Source: DASSLY01 sp035689185
Lineage (GTDB): Bacteria > Actinomycetota > Actinomycetes > Actinomycetales > Dermatophilaceae
Direction: 5' to 3'
Assembly: GCA_035689185.1 (NCBI GenBank)
Contig: DASSLY010000121.1
Span: forward strand, 1 to 58,464
Length of the DNA: 58,464 bases
A program made the position numbers and the translations under genes. The notes under the pieces were generated by a model that was given only the letters and a program-made list of their open reading frames with translations, did no database searches and had not been told where the DNA came from. Shown here piece after piece: positions 1 through 8,757 of this stretch. Every line of letters starts with the position of its first letter. The stretch's first letter is position 1.

Positions 1-588
1 CGCGACGTCAACACCGACTCCCCCACGTTCCGTCAGCTGACCGACGAGCTGGTGGCGCTGCTGGCCTACGAGGCCACGCGGGACGTCCGGGTCGCACCCA
101 AGGACATCGTGACGCCGGTCGCCCCCACCACCGGCGTGAAGCTGGCTCGACCGAAGCCGCTGGTCGTCCCGATCCTCCGCGCCGGCCTGGGCATGCTCGA
201 CGGGATGATGCGGCTGCTGCCGACCGCCGAGGTCGGGTTCCTCGGCATGATGCGCAACGAGGAGACGCTCGAGGCCTCGACGTACGCCGAGCGGCTGCCG
301 GAGGACCTGTCCGGCCGCCAGTGCTACGTCCTCGACCCGATGCTCGCCACCGGCGGGACACTGGCCGCGGCGATCCGGTTCCTCACCGACCGAGGCGCCA
401 ACGACATCACCTGCATCTGCCTGCTCGCCGCGCCCGAGGGGTGCGAGCGGCTGGAGAAGGAGCTGGCCGGGCTCGACGTCCCGGTCACGGTCGTGACCGC
501 GGCGATGGACGAGAGGCTCAACGAGAAGGGCTACATCGTCCCGGGCCTCGGCGACGCGGGCGACCGCCTGTACGGCCTGGCCGAGTAG
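1..588 (+). CDS. upp: Uracil phosphoribosyltransferase, 5' end cut by window edge
   Basis: Makes UMP from uracil and PRPP (pyrimidine salvage, cytoplasm). The reading frame is open from base 1 with no start codon; about 195 residues are present against roughly 207-210 in the family, so only the first dozen or so residues are missing. Diagnostic segments are the PILRAGLGM block and the PRPP-binding loop DPMLATGGT, followed by a C-terminal uracil-contact region ending near YIVPGLGDAGDR. It stands alone, ending 90 bases before pntA. Identification is by recognised family motifs and is secure. Confidence 0.95.
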   Translation, partial: RDVNTDSPTFRQLTDELVALLAYEATRDVRVAPKDIVTPVAPTTGVKLARPKPLVVPILRAGLGMLDGMMRLLPTAEVGFLGMMRNEETLEASTYAERLPEDLSGRQCYVLDPMLATGGTLAAAIRFLTDRGANDITCICLLAAPEGCERLEKELAGLDVPVTVVTAAMDERLNEKGYIVPGLGDAGDRLYGLAE

Positions 589-678
589 CCAGCAGCCCTG
601 TGTGAACAACCGCACGCCGGACGCCGGCCACCGTGACGGCGTTCTCGGCTAGGTTCGCGGCGACCTTAGGAGGCACCG

Positions 679-2211
679 TTGCTGATCGGCATCCCTCGAG
701 AGACCAAGGCCGGCGAGACGCTCGTCGCCGCGACCGCGAAGACCGCAGCCGAGCTGGCCAAGCTCGGGTACGACGTCGTCGTCGAGTCGGGCGCCGGCGC
801 GAAGGCCGACCAGCCGGACGAGGCGTACCGCGAGGCCGACATCTCGGTCGGCTCGGCCGAGGAGGTCTGGCACAGCGACATCGTGGTGAAGGTCAACGCC
901 CCCACCGAGTCGGAGATCAGCCGGCTGCTGGAGGGGGCGACGATCGTCTCGATGCTCGCCCCGGCCCGCAGCCCCGAGCTCATCGAGCGGCTGCAGGTCG
1001 CGAAGGTGACCTCGCTCGCGATGGACGCCGTCCCGCGCATCAGCCGCGCACAGTCGATGGACGTCCTCTCCTCGATGGCCAACGTCGCGGGCTACCGCGC
1101 GGTCGTCGAGGCCGCGCACGCCTACGGCCGCCAGTTCACCGGCCAGGTGACCGCGGCCGGCAAGGTGCCGCCGGCTCGCGTCTTCGTCGTCGGCGCGGGC
1201 GTCGCCGGCCTGGCGGCGATCGGCGCCGCCAACAGCATGGGTGCGGTCGTCCGCGCCTTCGACGTACGACCTGAGGTCGCCGAGCAGGTGGAGTCGATGG
1301 GCGCCCAGTTCGTGTCGGTCGAGATGGAGAGCGAGGTCAGCTCGGACGGCTACGCCAAGGAGATGACCGAGGAGCAGCAGGCCGCCACCGCGGCGATGTA
1401 CGACGAGGAGGCGCGCGCGGCCGACATCGTCATCACCACCGCCCTCATCCCCGGCAAGCCGGCCCCGAAGCTGATCACCGCCGAGACCATCGCCGGGATG
1501 CGCAACGGCTCGGTGATCGTCGACATGGCGGCCGCCAACGGCGGCAACTGCGAGGGGACGGTCGCCGACGACGTCGTGCACACCGACAACCAGGTGACGA
1601 TCATCGGCTACACCGATCTCGCCAGCCGGCTGGCCGCGCAGACGAGCCAGCTCTACGGCACCAACATCGTCAACCTCTTCAAGCTGCTCACGCCGGAGAA
1701 GGACGGGCAGATGACGCTCGACTTCGACGACGTCATCCAGCGCGGGGTCACCGTCACGCTCGACGGCGAGTCGATGTGGCCACCACCGCCGGTCGAGGTC
1801 TCGGCCGCACCGAAGGCGACCACCACCCAGGTGCTGCCCGCCGAGGAGGCGCCGAAGAAGCAGGTCGACCCCCGCCGCAAGTGGTACGCCGCCGGCCTGG
1901 GCGCCGTGCTGTTCTGGCTGCTCGGCACCGGGTCGAACCCGCAGTTCGTCACCTACTTCACGGTGTTCGCCCTGGCCGTCTTCGTGGGCTACTACGTCAT
2001 CTCAAACGTGGCGCACGCCCTGCACACCCCGCTGATGAGCGAGACGAACGCGATCTCGGGGATCATCCTCGTCGGCGGCCTGCTCCAGGTGGGCAACGAC
2101 AACCTGGGCATCTCCCTGCTCGCCACGCTGGCTGTGCTGGTCGCGAGCATCAACATCTTCGGTGGCTTCCTGGTCACGCTCCGCATGCTCGAGATGTTCC
2201 GGAAGGACTGA
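679..2211 (+). CDS. pntA: NAD(P) transhydrogenase, alpha subunit
   Basis: Hydride transfer between NADH and NADP coupled to proton movement across the cytoplasmic membrane; the alpha subunit binds NAD(H). The 510 residues match the fused E. coli-type PntA. The N-terminal alanine dehydrogenase-like domain starts IGIPRETKAGE; the NAD-binding Rossmann loop GAGVAGLAAIG lies near residue 172; three or four hydrophobic helices occupy about 400-510. The TTG start is chosen because AGGAGG (669-674) sits five bases upstream and the family N-terminus begins exactly here. A -10-like TAGGTT lies at 650-655. It is followed after three bases by pntB, so the two are one operon. Confidence 0.96.
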   Translation: MLIGIPRETKAGETLVAATAKTAAELAKLGYDVVVESGAGAKADQPDEAYREADISVGSAEEVWHSDIVVKVNAPTESEISRLLEGATIVSMLAPARSPELIERLQVAKVTSLAMDAVPRISRAQSMDVLSSMANVAGYRAVVEAAHAYGRQFTGQVTAAGKVPPARVFVVGAGVAGLAAIGAANSMGAVVRAFDVRPEVAEQVESMGAQFVSVEMESEVSSDGYAKEMTEEQQAATAAMYDEEARAADIVITTALIPGKPAPKLITAETIAGMRNGSVIVDMAAANGGNCEGTVADDVVHTDNQVTIIGYTDLASRLAAQTSQLYGTNIVNLFKLLTPEKDGQMTLDFDDVIQRGVTVTLDGESMWPPPPVEVSAAPKATTTQVLPAEEAPKKQVDPRRKWYAAGLGAVLFWLLGTGSNPQFVTYFTVFALAVFVGYYVISNVAHALHTPLMSETNAISGIILVGGLLQVGNDNLGISLLATLAVLVASINIFGGFLVTLRMLEMFRKD

Positions 2212-2214
2212 CCC

Positions 2215-3648
2215 GTGCACGACTTCTTGACCAGCCAGCACCTCCACACCTTCATCCAGGCCGGCTACCTGATCGCCGGTGTGCTGTTCGTGCTCGCCCT
2301 GGCCGGGCTCTCGAAGCACGAGAGCGCGAAGCGCGGCAACCTGCTCGGCATTACGGGCATGGGCATCGCCCTGTTCGTCACGCTCCTCGACGTCGCGCGG
2401 CACTCGGAGTTCCCCGGCCAGCGGCCGCTCGGCGTCACCCTGCTGCTCATCCTGGTCGCCATGGCGATCGGTGGGTCCATCGGCGCCTGGCGGGCCCGGA
2501 CCGTCGAGATGACGCAGATGCCGGAGCTCGTGGCGATGCTGCACAGCTTCGTCGGCGTCGCCGCCGTCCTCGTCGGCTGGAACTCCTTCCTCGCCGAGGG
2601 TGAGGCCAGCGACGGCGTCCACCTGGTCGAGGTGTTCCTCGGTGTCTTCATCGGTGCCGTGACCCTGACCGGCTCGATCGTGGCGTTCCTCAAGCTCAGC
2701 GCGCGGATGAAGTCCTCGCCGATGATGCTGCCAGGCCGGCATCAGCTCAACCTGGGCATCCTCATCGTCTCGGCGCTGCTGATGATCTGGTTCCTCGTCG
2801 CCGGCGGGGCCGGCGTGGGCGCCGTACCCCTCCTCCTCATGACCCTGCTGGCGCTGCTCCTCGGGTTCCATCTCGTCGCGGCGATCGGCGGCGGCGACAT
2901 GCCGGTGGTCGTGTCGATGCTGAACTCCTACTCCGGCTGGGCCGCGGCCGCTGCGGGGTTCATGCTCGACAACACGCTCCTGATCATCACCGGCTCGCTG
3001 GTCGGTTCCTCCGGTGCGATCCTCAGCTACATCATGTGCAAGGCGATGAACCGTTCGTTCATCAACGTCATCGCCGGGGGCTTCGGCTCCGACGGCAGTG
3101 GGCCGGCCACCGACGAGGAGTACGGCGACTACCGCGAGGTCCAGGCGGACGCCGTCGCGGACCTGCTCGGCCAGGCCTCCTCGGTCGTCATCACCCCTGG
3201 CTACGGCATGGCCACCGCGCAGGCGCAGCACGCCGTCGCGGAGCTCACCCGCAAGCTGCGCGCCAAGGGCGTCGAGGTGCGCTTCGGCATCCACCCGGTC
3301 GCCGGACGGCTGCCGGGCCACATGAACGTGCTGCTGGCCGAGGCGAAGGTGCCCTACGACATCGTGCTCGAGATGGACGAGATCAACGACGACTTCGACG
3401 ACACCGCCGTCGTACTGGTCATCGGCGCCAACGACACGGTCAACCCCGCTGCCAGCGAGGACCCGACCAGTCCCATCGCCGGGATGCCGGTGCTGAGGGT
3501 CTGGGAGGCCGACAACGTCATCGTCTTCAAACGATCCATGGCTTCCGGGTACGCCGGTGTCGCGAATCCGCTCTTCTACCGCGACAACAGCGCCATGCTC
3601 TTCGGCGACGCAAAGGACCGTGTGGAGGACATCCTCCGCGCGCTTTGA
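2215..3648 (+). CDS. pntB: NAD(P) transhydrogenase, beta subunit
   Basis: Membrane partner of PntA: carries the proton channel and the NADP(H)-binding domain. 477 residues, normal for the family. Residues 1 to about 270 form eight or nine membrane helices; the C-terminal dIII domain shows GYGMATAQAQ near residue 329 and VLVIGANDTVNPAA near 400, both NADP-site signatures, followed by a conserved block around KRSMASGYAGV. GTG start three bases after pntA stops. The long open frame on the opposite strand over this gene is a GC-rich shadow. Confidence 0.96.
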   Translation: MHDFLTSQHLHTFIQAGYLIAGVLFVLALAGLSKHESAKRGNLLGITGMGIALFVTLLDVARHSEFPGQRPLGVTLLLILVAMAIGGSIGAWRARTVEMTQMPELVAMLHSFVGVAAVLVGWNSFLAEGEASDGVHLVEVFLGVFIGAVTLTGSIVAFLKLSARMKSSPMMLPGRHQLNLGILIVSALLMIWFLVAGGAGVGAVPLLLMTLLALLLGFHLVAAIGGGDMPVVVSMLNSYSGWAAAAAGFMLDNTLLIITGSLVGSSGAILSYIMCKAMNRSFINVIAGGFGSDGSGPATDEEYGDYREVQADAVADLLGQASSVVITPGYGMATAQAQHAVAELTRKLRAKGVEVRFGIHPVAGRLPGHMNVLLAEAKVPYDIVLEMDEINDDFDDTAVVLVIGANDTVNPAASEDPTSPIAGMPVLRVWEADNVIVFKRSMASGYAGVANPLFYRDNSAMLFGDAKDRVEDILRAL

Positions 3649-3689
3649 CCCGATCCGCGGGTGAAAGCCGTCCGTGGTGCGTCGGCCAG

Positions 3690-4110
3690 GGGCTGCCTTG
3701 TGGCGTGCGTCCGGGACGATCTTGCCCAGCTTCGCCGACGACCCCTCCGCTGCCCCCACGTCACCGCTAGCGAGGAACACCTCCACCGCCGCCGGCAGCA
3801 CCTGCGAGCGGGTCACCGGGTCACGTGCCTCGTCCAGAATCCGGCGGACTGACGCGAGCGCCGACGCGACCGCCGCCGCGACCGCCGCCGCGACCGCCGC
3901 CGCGAGCGCCGCCGCGACCGCCGCCGCGGTGCCCGCCCTCGCCAGCCACAGCAGTGCCAGGGCTGGCTGCGCGGGGTGCGCGTGCGAGGCCGCCTCGCCG
4001 TGGGCCGCTCGGCCCCGTAGTGGATGGCCAGGTGCGCGCGCTCGGCGACGTCCTCCGGCTGCGATTCGAGCAGTCGCAGCGCCCGCCCACCCAGCCGCCG
4101 CCGATCGCGT
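3690..4110 (-). pseudogene. Remnant of a LuxR-type (large, TPR-containing) transcriptional regulator
   Basis: On the minus strand, one frame reads ALLWLARAG, then an alanine-rich run, then VRRILDEARDPVTRSQVLP and a segment like FLASGDVGAAEGSSAKLGKI. This is the helical-repeat region familiar from large LuxR regulators (ALDEA...ARLLPA...LAAGDVAAAR...ELEEIA). A second minus-strand frame upstream reads PEDVAERAHLAIHYGAE, so at least one frameshift separates the parts. There is no ATPase domain and no terminal HTH. I read this as a decayed gene fragment; family assignment is from memory of the repeat pattern and is tentative. Confidence 0.4.
3867..3928. repeat. 12-bp GC-only tandem array
   Basis: About five tandem copies of a 12-base unit close to GCGACCGCCGCC. 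On the minus strand it would encode the alanine/valine-rich run inside the LuxR-type remnant, so the array may be a repeat expansion within the dying gene. Confidence 0.6.
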
Positions 4111-4195
4111 GGTTGCCAGAGACGTTGCACGCTTAGGCGATCCAGTGCGCGTCCCGCACCGAGGGTCCCCGGGCGTCCTGGTCCACCAAATCGGC

Positions 4196-4345
4196 TTCCA
4201 TTAACCGCGGTGTTCGTCGGGATCATCACCCGCCAGGCGATCCGGCGCGGATCCTTCGACAGCGTCAACGAACTGCTCACCGCGATCAGGCGCTTCATCG
4301 ACGGCTGGAACGACCGCTGGCACGCCGCCAGATGGACCAAGACAG
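4196..4345 (+). mobile_element. C-terminal remnant of an IS630-family transposase
   Basis: Translation in the frame of base 4201 gives VFVGIITRQAIRRGSF, then SVNELLTAIRRFIDGWNDR and ARWTKTDG. This matches the well-known IS630-type transposase tail (FGIITRQAIRRGTF...IRRFIDAYNER...FTWTKT). No upstream DDE core, no downstream end and no terminal inverted repeats are visible, so only a scrap of an insertion sequence remains. It lies between the pnt operon and the sugar operon, marking an old insertion or deletion junction. Confidence 0.75.
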
Positions 4346-4485
4346 ATGGACCAAGACGCCGAAGCAATCCAGCCCCACGCCACCCGTAACCGAAACTCAG
4401 ACGCGCAACCAGATGTGGGCCGGTCGAGCGGGCTCGCGGCGCAGTGGGCGGGGCGAGAAGGGCGCCCAGGGCTCTAGCACCCGGC

Positions 4486-4562
4486 GGCCGGGTGGGTCCG
4501 GTGGTCAGGATGCCTCAACTCCGTGGCCGGGTGGGTCCGGGTGGTCAGGATGCCTCAACTCC
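4486..4562. repeat. Two direct copies of a 37/38-bp sequence
   Basis: The segment starting GGCCGGGTGGGTCCG and ending GATGCCTCAACTCC occurs at 4486-4522 and again at 4525-4562, identical except for one extra G in the second copy. It is non-coding and lies just upstream of the lacI-type promoter. Confidence 0.85.
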
Positions 4563-4602
4563 AGGGTCATCTATGGGCTGGTATGCGGTGGTGTCTCCAC
4601 TC

Positions 4603-4649
4603 TTGCGTGCCCCCGGGCGGTGCGACATACTCGACTGTAAGCGCTTACA
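4603..4649 (+). promoter_or_regulatory. Promoter and LacI-type operator of the PF10091/GH3 operon
   Basis: A -35-like TTGCGT (4603-4608), 17-base spacer and -10-like CATACT (4626-4631) are followed by the perfect 14-base palindrome TGTAAGCGCTTACA (4636-4649), which has the central CG typical of LacI-family operators. The palindrome covers the predicted transcription start, so a bound repressor should block initiation. As the next gene encodes a LacI-family protein, autoregulation of the whole operon is the simplest inference. Confidence 0.75.
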
Positions 4650-4665
4650 TTGAGGTGACGCCGAG

Positions 4666-5712
4666 ATGGCTGCTGCGACGGGACGGACGCGACCCACGAC
4701 GATCTACTCCGTCGCCGAGCGCGCCGGCGTGTCGATTGCCACGGTCTCCCGTGTCCTCCAAGGTTCATCGGTCGTCACGCCCGCGACGCGCGAGCGGGTT
4801 CTGGAGGCCGTCGACGGGCTGGGGTACGTCCCCCTTGGGGCGGCCCGCTCCCTCGCCGCGCGGCGGTATGAGTCCCACGGCCTGATCCTTCCCGAGCTGG
4901 GTGGCGACTATTACGCCGACGTCCTCATCGGGTTCGAGTCGACGGCCGGCAGCCTCGGTCAGAGCGTCGTCCTCGTCGTCGCGCAGGGCAGGGCCGACTT
5001 CGCCCGGGCCGCGCGAACCCTCGCTGCGCGGGTTGACGGTCTGGCCGTCATGGGATCGGCCGGCCTGCCCACGTCCACGATGGCCGCGTTGGCGCAACGG
5101 ATCCCAGTCGTCGTCATCGCCGGCACCGAGCAGACGGGCTGCGAGCTCGTCCGCGCGGACAGCCTGCCGGGGGCGAAGCAGCTGACCCTCCGGCTCCTGC
5201 GAGCGGGCCGCAACCGGGTCTGCTTCATCGGGGACCCCGACCAGGCGGTCGACGTCGCGGAACGTTATGACGGGTTCAAGGCGGCACACCATGAGCGGGG
5301 CCTCGAGGCGCCGGCGCCGGTCCGCTGCCGGTTCGACGAGTCGGCCGGCGTGAACGTCGCGGACCGGCTCGTCCGGATGGCGGAGCCTCCCGACGCTCTG
5401 GTCTGCGCCAACGACCTCGTCGCGGTCGCGGCGATGAACCGGCTGCAGCAGAAGGGCGTGCGCGTCCCGGACGACATGGCGGTCACCGGCTGGGACGACA
5501 TCCTCGCCGCCCGCTATACGCGGCCCCGCCTGACCACGGCCCGCCAGCCGGTGCGGGAGCTGGCCGCCCTGGGGGCACGCAGGCTGCACGAACGGATCAA
5601 CGGCGACGAGGACTGGGGGGCCACCCATGTGCTCCCCTGCGAGGTCGTCATTCGCGAGTCCTGCGGGACCAAGCACCCCAACATCCCGAAGAAGAAAGTG
5701 AGTTCAATATGA
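4666..5712 (+). CDS. LacI-family transcriptional regulator of the downstream sugar operon
   Basis: 348 residues. The N-terminal helix-turn-helix and hinge are clear (IYSVAERAGVSIATVSRVLQG, about residues 12-32), followed by a periplasmic-binding-protein-like ligand domain with the usual ANDLVAVAAMNRL and MAVTGWDDILAARYTRPRL segments near the C-terminus. ATG start has GAGGTG eight bases upstream. The perfect palindrome at 4636-4649 lies directly before it. The stop overlaps the solute-binding gene (ATGA, four bases), so regulator and transporter are co-transcribed. Likely a repressor released by an imported oligosaccharide; the ligand cannot be read from sequence. Confidence 0.93.
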   Translation: MAAATGRTRPTTIYSVAERAGVSIATVSRVLQGSSVVTPATRERVLEAVDGLGYVPLGAARSLAARRYESHGLILPELGGDYYADVLIGFESTAGSLGQSVVLVVAQGRADFARAARTLAARVDGLAVMGSAGLPTSTMAALAQRIPVVVIAGTEQTGCELVRADSLPGAKQLTLRLLRAGRNRVCFIGDPDQAVDVAERYDGFKAAHHERGLEAPAPVRCRFDESAGVNVADRLVRMAEPPDALVCANDLVAVAAMNRLQQKGVRVPDDMAVTGWDDILAARYTRPRLTTARQPVRELAALGARRLHERINGDEDWGATHVLPCEVVIRESCGTKHPNIPKKKVSSI

Positions 5713-6983
5713 GGCGCACCACGATGACGATGGGGCTGGTAGCAGCCCTCGCACTCAGCATGAGCGGGTGCGGTCGCGACACAGGCGGCACAACCGCCTC
5801 CCAGACTGCCAAGGCGGTGGACACCGCCAAGGCCACCGGCACCGTGTCGATGTGGGCGATGGGAGCTGAGGGCGACAACCTGCCCACGCTCCTCAAGGAC
5901 TTCGAGTCGGCCAACCCGGGAATCACCGTGCAGGTCACCGCCATCCCGTGGGACGCCGCCCACGATAAGTTCAAGGCCGCGATCGCCGGCAACGCCACTC
6001 CCGACGTAGCCATGGTCGGAACGACCTGGATGGGGGAGTTCGGGCCGGACGCCCTCGACCCCACACCGACCTCGATCGACAAGTCCGTTTTCTTCCCCGG
6101 GGCCTGGTCGACCACCGAGGTGGGCGGGACGTCCTACGGCGTCCCCTGGTACGTCGAGACGCGGCTTCTCTACTACCGGACCGACCTGGCGAAGAAGGCC
6201 GGACTGAGCGAGCCGCCCAAGGACTGGGACGGCCTCAAGGCGATGGCCAAGGCCATGCAGGACAAGGCCGGCGCGAAGTGGGGCATCGGCCTCCAGCCCG
6301 GCGGCCAGGGATCGTGGCAGTCGGTGATGCCGTTCGCGTGGTCTGCCGGCGCCGACCTCACCAAGGACGACGGCAAGGCCTACAACTTCAACACTCCCGA
6401 GCTGAAGGACGCGCTCGCCTACTACGCGAGCTACTTCAAGGACGGCATCGCCGACAAGGCTGCGCCGACCCAGCCCACGACAGACGCCGACTTCGCCAGT
6501 GGCAAGGTGCCCATGTTCATCTCCGGCCCGTGGATGATGTCGATCGTCGAGAAGGCCGGCGGCGGGGCGGCGTTCAAGGACAAGTACGACGTCGCCACCA
6601 TGCCGGTGAAGAAGGAGTCCTCCTCCTTCGTCGGCGGCGCGGACCTCGCGGTGTTCAAGGGCAGCAAGAACCGGGACGCCTCGTGGAAGCTCGTCCAGTT
6701 CCTCACCGACGCCAAGACCCAGGCCAAGTGGTACGGCGTCTCGACCGACCTGCCGTCGGTCAAGGCCGCCTGGGACGACCCTGCGCTGAAGGCGGACACC
6801 AAGCTGGCCAAGTTCGGGACCCAGCTGGAGACCGCGAAGGCGCCTCCCTCGTTCCCCACCTGGGAGGAAGTCGCCTCCAAGTTCGACTCGGCGATCGAGC
6901 TGGTCTGCAAGAAGGGCACCGACCCGGGCAAGGCGCTCCAGCAGGTGGACGCCGACGCGACATCGATCGGCACCGGGTCCTGA
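5709..6983 (+). CDS. Sugar ABC transporter substrate-binding lipoprotein
   Basis: 424 residues. Signal peptide with lipobox LSMSGC (lipidated Cys21), then a family 1 extracellular solute-binding protein: VSMWAMGAEGDNLPTLLKDF and VTAIPWDAAHDKF are typical openings, and a lysine-rich middle carries SGPWMMSIVEK. It would capture an oligosaccharide outside the membrane and pass it to the two permeases downstream. It overlaps the lacI-type gene by four bases and ends one base before the first permease. No ATPase gene lies nearby, as is common where a shared MsiK-type ATPase serves several importers. Confidence 0.93.
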   Translation: MRRTTMTMGLVAALALSMSGCGRDTGGTTASQTAKAVDTAKATGTVSMWAMGAEGDNLPTLLKDFESANPGITVQVTAIPWDAAHDKFKAAIAGNATPDVAMVGTTWMGEFGPDALDPTPTSIDKSVFFPGAWSTTEVGGTSYGVPWYVETRLLYYRTDLAKKAGLSEPPKDWDGLKAMAKAMQDKAGAKWGIGLQPGGQGSWQSVMPFAWSAGADLTKDDGKAYNFNTPELKDALAYYASYFKDGIADKAAPTQPTTDADFASGKVPMFISGPWMMSIVEKAGGGAAFKDKYDVATMPVKKESSSFVGGADLAVFKGSKNRDASWKLVQFLTDAKTQAKWYGVSTDLPSVKAAWDDPALKADTKLAKFGTQLETAKAPPSFPTWEEVASKFDSAIELVCKKGTDPGKALQQVDADATSIGTGS

Positions 6984-6984
6984 G

Positions 6985-7902
6985 ATGACCGCTCCCACTG
7001 CCGCGGCCTCCCGCACGCGACCTGCCCGTCGCGGGCGGGAGGCCCGCGCGGCGTGGATTCTCGCCCTACCGTTCACGCTTCTTTTCCTCGTCTTCGTGGC
7101 CTGGCCGCTGCTGCAGTCGTTCTTCATGAGCTTCACCGACACGAAGTTCCGTGACCTGCGGACACCGTTCAGCGTGAACGTCATCGGTCTCGACAACTAC
7201 ACGAGGGCGTTCGCTGACCCCACGTTCCGCAGGGCTGCGCTCAACACGGCCTACTTCGTGGTGGTCGGTGTCCCGCTCACCCTGGGCATGGCACTCGCCG
7301 CAGCGATTGCGCTCGACAAGGGCATCACGAAGCTGCGGGCGGTCTTCCGACTCGGCTTCTACATGCCGGTCATCACATCGATCGTCGCCGCGGCGGTCGT
7401 GTGGCGATTCCTGCTGCAGCCTGACTCCGGCCTGATCAACACCGCGCTCGGCTGGGTGGGCATCACGGGGCCGAACTGGCTCGGCGACGAGCGCTGGTCG
7501 ATGCCGAGCCTCATCCTCATGGCCTCGTGGCGCAACTTCGGCACGGCCATGGTGATCTTCCTTGCCGGCCTGCAGTCGGTCCCGTGGTCCCTGCACGAGG
7601 CCGCCGCCATCGACGGGGCCAGCGCATGGCAGCGATTCCTGAAGATCACCATCCCCATGCTTCGCCCGACGATTCTCTTCGTGTCGGTGACGACGCTTAT
7701 CGGCTACCTCCAGTTCTTCGAGGAACCCTTCGTCATGACGAACGGCGGCCCGCTCAACAGCACGATCTCGATGTCGATGTACACGTACAAGCAGTTCGGC
7801 TTCGGCAACTACGGCTACGCCACCGCGATGAGCTATCTCATCTTCGTCGTCATCGCCGTCGTCACCGCCATCCAGTTCCGTGCCATCCGAGACAACACGT
7901 GA
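6985..7902 (+). CDS. Sugar ABC transporter permease (MalF type)
   Basis: 305 residues with about six membrane helices; the first follows an Arg-rich cytoplasmic tail (LPFTLLFLVFVAWPLL). The cytoplasmic EAA loop that docks the ATPase is EAAAIDGASAWQRFLKITIP near residue 205. Family and order (binding protein, MalF-like, MalG-like) are those of CUT1 importers. Stop and next start are seven bases apart, giving translational coupling. Confidence 0.93.
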   Translation: MTAPTAAASRTRPARRGREARAAWILALPFTLLFLVFVAWPLLQSFFMSFTDTKFRDLRTPFSVNVIGLDNYTRAFADPTFRRAALNTAYFVVVGVPLTLGMALAAAIALDKGITKLRAVFRLGFYMPVITSIVAAAVVWRFLLQPDSGLINTALGWVGITGPNWLGDERWSMPSLILMASWRNFGTAMVIFLAGLQSVPWSLHEAAAIDGASAWQRFLKITIPMLRPTILFVSVTTLIGYLQFFEEPFVMTNGGPLNSTISMSMYTYKQFGFGNYGYATAMSYLIFVVIAVVTAIQFRAIRDNT

Positions 7903-7909
7903 GGCAGCG

Positions 7910-8740
7910 ATGAAGAGCAGACGCTCCCCGGTCCAGTCCGCCGTCGTCTACGGCGTGCTCGTCGTGGCCCTCCTCGTCGTCATGGCCCCGCTCATCTGGA
8001 TGATGCTCGGCAGCATCAAGACCGACGCCGAGCTGCGTCAGGTCCCCCCCACCTTCCTGCCGCTGCACGTGACCCTCGCGAACTTCTCGACCCTGTTCTC
8101 AAAGCTGTCGTTCTCGACGTACTTCCTCAACTCCGCCGTCGTGACCGTCGTCGTCACGGCGGGCAACCTCATCTTCTGCTCGATGCTCGGCTACGCGCTC
8201 GCGATGCTCGACTTCCGTGGCAAGAAGGTCCTCTTCGGTGTCGTCATGGGTACCCTGATGATCCCGGGGGTGGTCACCTTCATCCCGCTCTTCGTGCTCG
8301 TCGCGAACATGGGGCTGCTCAACACCCTTCCTGGGCTCTTCCTGCCCTTCCTCGTCGCTCCCTTCGGCGTGTTCCTCATGCGGCAGTTCATCTCCTCGCT
8401 GCCCAAGGACCTCCTCGACGCGGGCCGTGTCGACGGTGCGGGTGAGCTGATGATCTTCGCAAGGGTGATCCTTCCCCTCTGCGGCCCGGCGCTGGCGACG
8501 CTGGGGATCATCACCTTTCTCGGCAGCTGGAACAACTTCCTCTGGCCGCTCGTCGTCGCCCAGCGCAACAGCGCCTACACCCTTCCCGTGGCCCTGGCTC
8601 TCTACTCCTCCGACCCCAACCACACCGACTACGGCCTGCTCCTGGCCGGAGCGACCATCGTCATCCTGCCGGTGCTCGTCGTCTTCCTCACCTTCCAGCG
8701 CCGCTTCATCGAAGGCATCGCCTCGACGGGCATCAAGTGA
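7910..8740 (+). CDS. Sugar ABC transporter permease (MalG type)
   Basis: 277 residues from the ATG at 7910, chosen over the upstream in-frame GTG at 7880 because GAGG lies five bases before it and the 7880 start would overlap the previous gene by 23 bases. Six hydrophobic helices; the EAA-type loop is LLDAGRVDGAGELMIF near residue 168. It pairs with the preceding permease to form the membrane channel of the importer. The following gene starts 17 bases later. Confidence 0.93.
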   Translation: MKSRRSPVQSAVVYGVLVVALLVVMAPLIWMMLGSIKTDAELRQVPPTFLPLHVTLANFSTLFSKLSFSTYFLNSAVVTVVVTAGNLIFCSMLGYALAMLDFRGKKVLFGVVMGTLMIPGVVTFIPLFVLVANMGLLNTLPGLFLPFLVAPFGVFLMRQFISSLPKDLLDAGRVDGAGELMIFARVILPLCGPALATLGIITFLGSWNNFLWPLVVAQRNSAYTLPVALALYSSDPNHTDYGLLLAGATIVILPVLVVFLTFQRRFIEGIASTGIK

Positions 8741-8757
8741 CACCCAAGGAGGCCTTC

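Noticed and set aside
2002..3816. 604-residue open frame on the minus strand over pntB
   Set aside because: His/Asp/Glu/Arg-biased shadow of a strongly conserved gene; only its first 40 residues (3816-3690) make sense, as part of the LuxR-type remnant.
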